Shown here: one piece after another, positions 50,709 through 57,450 of the stretch | Layout of the letters: every line of letters starts with the position of its first letter | Position numbering within the stretch: position 1 is the first letter of the stretch | Source of the DNA: an alpha proteobacterium L41A | GTDB taxonomy: Bacteria; Pseudomonadota; Alphaproteobacteria; Caulobacterales; Caulobacteraceae | Length of the DNA: 64,000 nt | NCBI GenBank assembly: GCA_000335735.1 | Contig: AMYY01000002.1 | Coordinates: 124,001-188,000 of the forward strand | Direction: 5' to 3' | Translations under genes and position numbers: made by a program | Notes under the pieces: model-generated | What the model was told of the DNA's origin: nothing | The model's database searches: none | The model's input: only the letters and a program-made list of their open reading frames with translations

Positions 50709-52507
50709 GCGGCGTCTCCATCGAGGGGCCGCACGGTGACGACGTTGAACATGCCGGCATGCATGTGCATCAGCATGTGGCAGTGGAAGGCCCAGTCTCC
50801 TGGCGCATCGGCGGTCAGGTCGAAGGTGACCTTGGAACCGGGCGCCACATTGACGGTGTGCTTCAGCGGCTGGTGCCCGTCCGGACCGCCCGTCACCAGT
50901 TCGAAGAAGTGGCCATGCAGGTGAATCGGGTGGGACATCATGGTGTCGTTCACCAGGGTCACCCGGACGCGCTCGTCGCGCTCGAAGCGGATGGGCTCGA
51001 CCAGTTCTGAGAACTTGCGACCGTCGAAGCCCCACATAAACCGCTCCATGTTGCCCGTCAGGTGGATCTCCATCGCACGCGCCGGGGGGCGCTGGTCCTT
51101 GTTCGGCGTCAACGACACCAGGTCGGTGTAGACCAGCACTCGGTGTGGTTCATTCTCGAGCCCCATGGGGCGTTCGCCCAGCCGGTTGGCCGGCGAGGGC
51201 GCGACCATGTCCACCCCGACGCCGACCGCCATGTTGGCCGGCGCGTTGTCCGGGTTGCGCATGTCATGGCTCATGCCGCCGTGATCCATGGGCGCGGCCT
51301 GTGCGCCCGGCGCCATGGCGGAATGGTCCATCCCACTCATGTCCATCCCGCTGTGGTCCATCCCGGCCATCCCGCCATGATCCATTCCGGCCATGCCCCC
51401 CATGCCCATGTCGCGCATGGTCAGGGTCGGGACCTGCCGTAGCGGCGGAACCTCCGCCGTCATGCCCATCCTGGGCGCCAGGGTCGCACGCCCCATGCCA
51501 GAGCGATCCACCGCCTCGGAGACGATGGTGTAGGCGCGATCCTCGGTCGGCTGGACGATGACATCATAGGTTTCAGCCACGGAGATCTGGAACTCGTCGG
51601 TCTCGACCGGCCGCACATTCTCGCCGTCGGCATTGACCACGGTCATGGCCAGCCCTGGAATGCGGACGTTGAAGATGGTCATGGCCGAAGCGTTGATGAC
51701 GCGAAGGCGGACCCGCTCGCCAGGTTGGAACAGGCCGGTCCAGTTCTCCTGCGGGCCATGGCCGTTGACCAGATAGGTATAGGTTGTTCCGGTCACATCG
51801 GAGATGTCTCTGGGGTCCATTCGCATGGAGCCCCACATCCTGCGGTCCGCGAGGCTCACGCCATCCGCTCCCGACAGCAGACCCGAAAGCGTGGTGCGTT
51901 GCTGGTTGAAGTAGCCGGGACTCTTCTTCAGCTTCTCCAGAATCTCGTGCGGGTGCATGAAGCTCCAGTCCGACAGGACCAGCACATGTTCGCGGTCATA
52001 GGCGACCGGGTCGCCGCCGGCGGGATCGATGATCAGAGGCCCGTAGTGACCCATCGCTTCCTGAAGGCCGGAGTGCGAATGGTACCAGTAGGTCCCCGAC
52101 TGGATCACCGGGAATTCGTAGACGAAGGTTTCCCGAGGGCGGATCCCGGGGAAACTGATACCCGGCACGCCGTCCATCTGGAACGGCAGGAGGAGGCCGT
52201 GCCAATGGATGGACGTATCTTCATCCAGGGTGTTGGTCACCATGAGACGAACGTTCTGCCCTTCGCGAAGGCGCACCAGAGGCGCCGGAAGGGTCCCGTT
52301 GACCGTGACGGCATGGCCGGTCCGGCCGCCGACGGTGAACGGCGAGTGTCCGACGCTCAGACGAACTTCGGGCCCCTCCACAGTAGGCAAGGCGGGCGCC
52401 AGTCCGCGCGAGCCCGTCTGGGCCCATGCGGGGAGCAACCCCTGCGCCGCCCACAGACCCGCGGCGCCCGCTGCGCCGCCGAAAAGGGCTCGTCGATGAA
52501 GCCTCAT
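50705..52507 (-). CDS. copA: CopA/PcoA-type multicopper oxidase
   Basis: 600 residues, periplasmic Cu(I) oxidase. The N-terminus RLHRRALFGGAAGAAG is a Tat signal. Copper ligand blocks: HWHG and WYHSH in the first cupredoxin domain, and HPIHLHGHF plus HCHMLMHMHAGM at the C-terminus, giving the type 1, 2 and 3 sites. A Met/His-rich loop at about residues 370-420 (GMGGMAGMDHGG and more) is typical of CopA and PcoA. It starts the copAB-copC run and follows the sigma-factor gene by 139 bp with a candidate ECF promoter. Confidence 0.95.
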   Translation of the reverse strand: MRLHRRALFGGAAGAAGLWAAQGLLPAWAQTGSRGLAPALPTVEGPEVRLSVGHSPFTVGGRTGHAVTVNGTLPAPLVRLREGQNVRLMVTNTLDEDTSIHWHGLLLPFQMDGVPGISFPGIRPRETFVYEFPVIQSGTYWYHSHSGLQEAMGHYGPLIIDPAGGDPVAYDREHVLVLSDWSFMHPHEILEKLKKSPGYFNQQRTTLSGLLSGADGVSLADRRMWGSMRMDPRDISDVTGTTYTYLVNGHGPQENWTGLFQPGERVRLRVINASAMTIFNVRIPGLAMTVVNADGENVRPVETDEFQISVAETYDVIVQPTEDRAYTIVSEAVDRSGMGRATLAPRMGMTAEVPPLRQVPTLTMRDMGMGGMAGMDHGGMAGMDHSGMDMSGMDHSAMAPGAQAAPMDHGGMSHDMRNPDNAPANMAVGVGVDMVAPSPANRLGERPMGLENEPHRVLVYTDLVSLTPNKDQRPPARAMEIHLTGNMERFMWGFDGRKFSELVEPIRFERDERVRVTLVNDTMMSHPIHLHGHFFELVTGGPDGHQPLKHTVNVAPGSKVTFDLTADAPGDWAFHCHMLMHMHAGMFNVVTVRPLDGDAA

Positions 52508-52551
52508 GCTCTACTCCGCCAGGGTGTGCCCGCCGCGCGGGCCTTCTCAGG

Positions 52552-52579
52552 GATTTACGCACGGGACGGCGCTCCCCCT
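52552..52579 (-). promoter_or_regulatory. candidate ECF promoter of copA
   Basis: On the minus strand GGGGGA is followed 13 bp later by CGTAAATC, about 45 bp before the copA start. The 9-bp GCGTAAATC recurs before the CnrY-like gene (53948-53974), also after a G-rich element. CGTAA is a common -10 for ECF sigma factors. Confidence 0.5.
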
Positions 52580-52646
52580 CGCGACAGGGCGCCGCAGCTC
52601 TCACATCCGCTATCGGACCCTGCCGCCCCGACGCGCGCGCCCGCGC

Positions 52647-53207
52647 TCAGGCCTCCCGAAGCGGGGCCAGGGTGTTTGCGAGCGACCGCCGCGCCCTCGC
52701 CACCCGGGTTTCCACCGTCTTGACCGAAACGCCCAAAATCGCCGCGACCTCAGCCTGACTGAGGTCCTCCATCGTCGTCAGCAGAAGCGGCTCCTTCAGC
52801 TTCGTCGGCAGGTCGACGACCGCGCGGTCCAGCGCCCGCAGGAGCGCTTGCGCCGCGACCTGATCGTCCGGCGCCGGGTCCTTTCCCTCGACCCGCATGG
52901 CCTCGAGGCCATCGAGCGGCGTGGCGTTCACCAGCCAACGCCGAACCTGACGGCGTCGGCTCCAGTCCCGGCATTTGTTGATGGCGATGGTCCGCAGCCA
53001 GGCCGCGAAGGGGCGTGAGGGATCGTAGCGCCGAATCGCCAGCCACGCCGCCGCATAGGCGTCCTGGATCAGGTCGTAGGCCTCTTCAGCATCGCCAACA
53101 TAGCGGCGCACGAAGCGGTAAAGGTCGTCCTTTGTCGTCTGCATGAGACGCCCGAATGCTTCCGGATCGCCGGTGGCGGCGCGGGTTTCGAGGCTCTCAG
53201 GGGTCAC
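52647..53207 (-). CDS. ECF-type RNA polymerase sigma factor, CnrH-like position
   Basis: 186 residues. Region 2 (YRFVRRYVGDAEEAYDLIQD, then FAAWLRTIAINKCRDW) and region 4 (LSQAEVAAILGVSVKTVETRVARA) are clear. It lies 6 bp after a CnrX-type sensor and two genes after a CnrY-like protein, the same order as cnrYXH of Cupriavidus. It should be released from the membrane anti-sigma protein when the periplasmic sensor binds metal, and is the likely activator of the copAB operon immediately downstream. Confidence 0.88.
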   Translation of the reverse strand: MTPESLETRAATGDPEAFGRLMQTTKDDLYRFVRRYVGDAEEAYDLIQDAYAAAWLAIRRYDPSRPFAAWLRTIAINKCRDWSRRRQVRRWLVNATPLDGLEAMRVEGKDPAPDDQVAAQALLRALDRAVVDLPTKLKEPLLLTTMEDLSQAEVAAILGVSVKTVETRVARARRSLANTLAPLREA

Positions 53208-53213
53208 CGAGGC

Positions 53214-53654
53214 TCACGCGCCCTCGGCGAGAAGCGCGGCGACCAGCTTCTCGTCGAACCGGTCCGCCTGGGCCGGCGTCATCACCGTCCTCATCTCGAA
53301 GATGTGCGCGATGGTCGCCTGCTGCAGCTCGCCCATGGCGTCATGGAAATGATCGACGGCCGGCTGCACGACGCTCGCATCGCCATCGCTGGCGGAAATG
53401 GCGGCCGCCAGTTCCCGGTTGGCGGCCTGGACGCGCGCCTCGAGCTCGACGCGCCGGGGCGCGAAGCGCGTCTCTATGGCTTCTATGCGGACGCGCTGAT
53501 CGGCGTCGAGCGCCAGATCGCGGTGAACGATCGCATGCAGGGACGGCGGCGCCTCCCGCTTCAGAACCCAGGTCGCGCCGCCCCAGGCCCCCGCGCCGCT
53601 GGCAATCAGCGCCAGGACCACGGTGATGGCGACCGACTTCCAGCCCATCGACAT
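53214..53654 (-). CDS. CnrX-type periplasmic metal sensor
   Basis: 146 residues from ATG 53654 (GGAGGG upstream; TGATG overlap with the previous stop; GTG 53657 possible). A membrane anchor (about residues 8-28) is followed by a four-helix periplasmic domain of the CnrX/CpxP type. Putative metal ligands are His40, His44, Glu61, His117 and Met121. Their spacing (4, 17, 56, 4) is identical to the H-H-E-H-M nickel/cobalt site of CnrX. Its position before copper genes makes the sensed metal an open question. Confidence 0.85.
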   Translation of the reverse strand: MSMGWKSVAITVVLALIASGAGAWGGATWVLKREAPPSLHAIVHRDLALDADQRVRIEAIETRFAPRRVELEARVQAANRELAAAISASDGDASVVQPAVDHFHDAMGELQQATIAHIFEMRTVMTPAQADRFDEKLVAALLAEGA

Positions 53655-53917
53655 CACCGGCCCTCCAGCCGCGCGAGAGGCGATGCCGCCCCCATGCCGA
53701 ACACCGCCATCTCCGAGGGCTCCGCGTGCGCCAGACTGGCGCCGACGCCGCCGTTGACGAGCCCCAGGCCGAGCGCAAGCGCCACGGCGACGCCGCGCAG
53801 CCGTCCGCCGGCCCGGCTGGTCTCAAGACTTCGCACGCGTCGCCAGACCTGTCCTTCCAGGTCCTCCAGCGAGGCCCCGCCGCCGTCCATACGCAACAGT
53901 CGATCCAGATCGTCCAT
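53654..53917 (-). CDS. CnrY-like membrane anti-sigma protein
   Basis: 87 residues. A short cytoplasmic part (MDDLDRLLRMDGGGASLEDL and on to residue 40) with the acidic, amphipathic look of CnrY-type sigma-binding segments, one membrane helix (about residues 42-62) and a small periplasmic tail. It is the first gene of the trio, in the cnrY position, and the next gene starts in its stop codon. CnrY proteins bind and hold the sigma factor. Similarity is by form and context, not strong sequence identity. Confidence 0.7.
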   Translation of the reverse strand: MDDLDRLLRMDGGGASLEDLEGQVWRRVRSLETSRAGGRLRGVAVALALGLGLVNGGVGASLAHAEPSEMAVFGMGAASPLARLEGR

Positions 53918-53947
53918 TTGCCTTGCCTTTCCACGCCCCTCGCCACT

Positions 53948-53974
53948 GATTTACGCGGCGCCGCGCCAATCCCC
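53948..53974 (-). promoter_or_regulatory. candidate ECF promoter of the CnrY-like operon
   Basis: On the minus strand GGGGA is followed 14 bp later by CGTAAATC, about 33 bp before the CnrY-like start. The same GCGTAAATC lies before copA, suggesting autoregulation by the sigma factor of the operon. Confidence 0.5.
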
Positions 53975-54069
53975 TTGAAATCCGCCCGCCTTGCGACCTT
54001 ACGCGCGACATCGCGCCCTGACACCCTCCGCATCACGGATACCGCGACGGGCGGGAGCCCGGCGAGATC

Positions 54070-54997
54070 CTACTCCTTCAGAACCCCGAACCCGGTGGAG
54101 GCTGAATGCCGAGGATCGCCACGACCGCCACAAGCGCCGCGCCGACCACGCTCTCCAGAATGACGCTGCGCTTCAGACGTCCCAGGGACGCCATGCGCGC
54201 GTCGACCGTTTGCAGGGACCGACCCAGCGCCGGCGTCAGGGCGAAACGGTTGGATGCGGCCAGGACCAACATCAGACCGAACAGGACCAGCTTGACGATC
54301 AGCAGTTGTCCATAAGCGGTGTCCGGCGCCAGACGCAGATTGGCCATTCCGACTGTGAAGGTGGTGTTGACGAGACCCGAAGCCGTGAGAAGACCCACAG
54401 CCAGCGTGCCGAGGCCGGAAAACCCTTTCAGCGCCTGATGGAACATGGCTGCATCGGTGGCGCGGGCCGACCTGCGCGACAGCATGAGCCAGAACGCCGC
54501 CAGGGCTCCCAGCCACAGGGCCGCCGCGAGGACGTGAACGATATCCGCGACGAGGTGAAGCCAGCGCCCGGGACCTTCGGTCGCCGCCCCATGCCCCAGC
54601 CAGGCCAGGGTGGCCACGACGACCGCGCCGACCGCCGCCAGCAGACTCCAGCCGCCGCGCGTCGGCCGGACGATGAGAAACAGGGCCGACAGCAGGGCCG
54701 CCCCCCCGCGCGGACCAGAATTGCGAGCCCCAGGCCGGTATCCAGGGCGACATAGGACAAGGCCTCCGCCCTGAGAGCCTCCGTAAGCGAGCCCGCCATC
54801 ATGGCGGTCTGGGCCACCAATGCCGCAAGCGCCGCCATCGCCATGAAGGCGGCGGTTCCGGCCAGCAGCGCGCGCGGCCATAAGGCAACCGACAGCGCGG
54901 ATACCGGCATGCGCAGGGCGTAGAAGACCGGGACGCCGAACAGCAGCGCGGCGGCGGCGTATTGACCGAACCGCAGCAGGATAACGATCGTCTCCAC
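54070..54997 (-). pseudogene. copD: copD-type copper resistance membrane protein, frameshifted
   Basis: Reading from GTG 54997 (GGGGAG upstream) gives VETIVILLRFGQYAAAALLF and on to ALDTGLGLAILVRAGG; the continuation is in another frame, AALLSALFLIVRPTRGGWSL onward to 54070. The switch falls in a run of seven C (54701-54707; G on the coding strand); one more base would restore one frame of about 309 codons. The joined protein has about eight helices and the CopD pattern HLVADIVHVLAAALWLGALAAF with conserved His. It may be a true frameshift, a phase-variable tract or a sequencing error. It belongs with copA, copB and copC. Confidence 0.8.
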
Positions 54998-55303
54998 GGG
55001 CTCCCCTTCCCCAAACCGAAGCTGCGGCCGCATCGCGTCGCACAGCACACCTGTAGAACTACGCGAGGGAGCCGACCTCCCCTCGTCCTGGGCCGCGCCG
55101 GGGGCCCTGGACCGACGCCGGCCCGGCCTCGACAGGACGGTCGCTTCCGGCCATGGTCGTGTTGGCGGGTCCCGGAGCGGAGAGGCGCCGGCCTGGAGCC
55201 AGGGGACGCATGCGTCGGCGGCGACCGGCGCCGAAACCTCCGGCTTCTGCACAGAAGTTCCAGACCCGCCCCCTCCCCCCGGTCCGGCCTGTGCGAGGAC
55301 GCC
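54998..55303. other. intergenic stretch without identified gene
   Basis: 306 bp between copD and the LuxR-type gene. The open frames here are GC-driven shadows with no recognisable motif. No hairpin with a T run and no clear operator was seen. Confidence 0.5.
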
Positions 55304-55546
55304 TCAATCGTCCTCGGGATCGATGATGCCCGCCCGTACGGCGACGGCGACGGCCTCGATCCGGGTGCGGACCTTCAGCTTGGCGCAGGTCTTCTCCAGA
55401 TAGCTGTCGACCGTCCGATGAGAGAGTCCGACGATCTGGCCGATATCGACGGAGCTTTTGCCGCGACTGACCCAGAGCAGGCATTCGGCTTCACGAGCGC
55501 TCAACGGCGTGAAGGGGGCAGGTTCGGACGAGGGTGCGCAGTCCAT
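55304..55546 (-). CDS. small LuxR-type HTH regulator
   Basis: 80 residues from ATG 55546, with GGAG 5 bases upstream. The whole protein is essentially one LuxR-family helix-turn-helix: LSAREAECLLWVSRGKSSVD, then IVGLSHRTVDSYLEKTCAKL. There is no receiver or autoinducer domain. Such stand-alone HTH proteins can act with separate partners. It lies on the opposite strand to the FecI-like gene, 342 bp away, and could control the lasso locus or nothing nearby. Confidence 0.75.
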   Translation of the reverse strand: MDCAPSSEPAPFTPLSAREAECLLWVSRGKSSVDIGQIVGLSHRTVDSYLEKTCAKLKVRTRIEAVAVAVRAGIIDPEDD

Positions 55547-55888
55547 GGGGGCTCCTTGACGTGTTTGATGCACGTTGCGCGGGAACCGGCATTTCAGGCA
55601 ACGACAGTGAATTGCGGGCTGTCCGCAAGAATTTTGCGGAACGGGAGTTCGGACGGCTTCGCACGGGCCCGACTTGCGCGCCCGCCGCCTTTGATTCATG
55701 GTTGGTCTGCTGGCGCCTGCGCTGGTGGGGCTTGGAATCCCCTGTGCGATATCTGATCATCGACGGCCCCGCGCATATCGCGGATGTCGGTTGCCGACGG
55801 CTCCGGAGCCATGCGCTTGCGTGTGTGCGCCCGCCCGCGCGGCCGCGCCGGGATTCCGGACCTCTCGCAGATAGGCCGGAGAGGCATT
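55547..55888. other. divergent intergenic region before the FecI-like gene
   Basis: 342 bp. It must hold the promoters of the LuxR-type and FecI-like genes, and it has locally lower G+C near 55600-55700. I could not mark a convincing -35/-10 pair. The FecI frame stays open into it, but no ribosome site supports an earlier start. Confidence 0.45.
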
Positions 55889-56377
55889 GTGACAGAGGCG
55901 AAACAGCTCGGCGTGGATGGACGGGACGGCTTGAACCGCCTCTACCGGCAATACGCCCCCTGGCTGAGCCGTCGGCTGCGGTCGCGCATCGGGCCGGACG
56001 ACGCCGCCGACGTGGTTCAGGAGACCTACATCCGCGCCGCGCCCTACGCCCTGGCGGACATCCGGCATCCAAAGGCCTTCCTTCTGCGGATCGCCATGAA
56101 CCTTCTGCGGGACGAGCGCCGGCGACAGTCGCGCCAGCCGCAGCAGAACGAGGCTGAAGCGCCTCCGCAAGGCGAGGCCGCCACCCAGTTCGACGAGCTT
56201 CTTCTATCGCAGGTCATCCATTCGATGCCTCCGCTCTACCGGAACGTCTTCGTTCTCAACCGCTTTGGCGGTATGACTTATCCAGAGATCGCCCGGACGC
56301 TCGAGATCAGTGTGCAGACGGTGCAATGGCGAATGGCCAGGGCGATCGAATACTGCGCGTCTCGGCTGGACCTTTAG
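55889..56377 (+). CDS. FecI-type ECF sigma factor of the lasso-peptide locus
   Basis: 162 residues from GTG 55889, with GGAGAGG 6 bases upstream. Region 2 (DAADVVQETYIRAAPYAL and FLLRIAMNLLRDERRR) and region 4 (MPPLYRNVFVLNRFGGMTYP, then VQTVQWRMARAIEYC) are clear, and the length fits the FecI group. It opens a four-gene operon with fecR, a TonB-dependent transducer and the isopeptidase, and probably drives it when the receptor is occupied. Confidence 0.9.
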   Translation: MTEAKQLGVDGRDGLNRLYRQYAPWLSRRLRSRIGPDDAADVVQETYIRAAPYALADIRHPKAFLLRIAMNLLRDERRRQSRQPQQNEAEAPPQGEAATQFDELLLSQVIHSMPPLYRNVFVLNRFGGMTYPEIARTLEISVQTVQWRMARAIEYCASRLDL

Positions 56378-56386
56378 GCAAGACGG

Positions 56387-57364
56387 ATGACGATCGAGGG
56401 TAACGTCGACACGAGACGGAAGGAAGCGGCTGACTGGTTCGCGCGGCTCAACCAGCGCACGGTCACGACTGCGGATGTGAGAGGTTTCAGCGACTGGCGT
56501 CGCGATCCTGAGAACGCGCGCGCATTCAGCCGCGTCGAGGCGATGTGGGAGGCCGCCGGGACCCTGGCGAAAAATCCCGATATGGCCAACCTGACGCGGG
56601 ACGCTGCAGCGGCGGCCAAGCCCGCCCGGAAGCCGAAGCTGGCGACGGGCCGTCTGATCCCGATCGGGGTCGTCGGCGCGCTGACCCTGGCGCTGGGTGC
56701 GGGCGGCGTCCTGTGGATGTCGCAGCAGCCGACGCGCTACGCGATCGCGGTCGGCGAGCAACGCACGATCCAGCTTGAAGACGGATCGCGCATCATCCTG
56801 GACACCGGCTCCGAGGTCGCGGTGCGGTTTACCGGGGGGCGTCGCTCGGTGACGCTCAACAACGGCCAGGCGATGTTTGACGTCGAGGGTGATCCGGCTC
56901 GACCCTTCATCGTGGACGCCGGAGACACCCGGGTGACGGCGATCGGTACCCGGTTCGACGTGCGCCGATCGGGGACAGGCGCCCGCGTCATTCTCGTCGA
57001 GGGTCGGGTCGACGTTAGACGAGATGCCGCGGCGGACGGCCGCTGGGCCTTATCGCCCGGTCAGGAGGTCACGACCTCGGCGCCCCGCCCGACGATCGCC
57101 ACGGCCAACGTACCGGCCTCCACCAGTTGGACCAGCGGGCGGCTGACGTTCGAGAACACGCCCATCGCCGAGGCCGTGGCGGAGGTGAACCGCTACAGCC
57201 GCGAGCCGATAGAGCTCCGCGACAACCGGATTTCCTCGGTGCAGGTCAGCGGAGTTTTCAATGCCGGGGACATCGACGGCTTCGTGGCCGCACTGAGTGA
57301 CCTTTACGCCCTCCAGGCCACCAAGGCCGAGGATGGCCGCATCGTCCTCAGAGGCCCCGCCTGA
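56387..57364 (+). CDS. FecR-type anti-sigma regulator
   Basis: 325 residues. Cytoplasmic N-terminus with the FecR_N form (KEAADWFARLNQRTVTTADVR and FSDWRRDPENARAFSRVEAM), a membrane helix at about residues 92-110, a periplasmic FecR domain (TRYAIAVGEQRTIQLEDGS, then LNNGQAMFDVEGDPARPF) and a C-terminal STN-like part (FENTPIAEAVAEVNRY). It relays the receptor signal to the sigma factor. It begins 9 bp after the sigma gene. Confidence 0.92.
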   Translation: MTIEGNVDTRRKEAADWFARLNQRTVTTADVRGFSDWRRDPENARAFSRVEAMWEAAGTLAKNPDMANLTRDAAAAAKPARKPKLATGRLIPIGVVGALTLALGAGGVLWMSQQPTRYAIAVGEQRTIQLEDGSRIILDTGSEVAVRFTGGRRSVTLNNGQAMFDVEGDPARPFIVDAGDTRVTAIGTRFDVRRSGTGARVILVEGRVDVRRDAAADGRWALSPGQEVTTSAPRPTIATANVPASTSWTSGRLTFENTPIAEAVAEVNRYSREPIELRDNRISSVQVSGVFNAGDIDGFVAALSDLYALQATKAEDGRIVLRGPA

Positions 57365-57450
57365 AAATTTATCCGTACCCGACTTAGAGGAAACCCCGCG
57401 ACCCAACGTCTCCTCCCCGCCCCGCACATCCGCGGGTAGAAAAACGGGGG

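Noticed and set aside
55059-55484. A minus-strand frame in the gap before the LuxR-type gene
   Set aside because: Arg/Gly-rich with no motif, it overlaps the real HTH gene in another frame.
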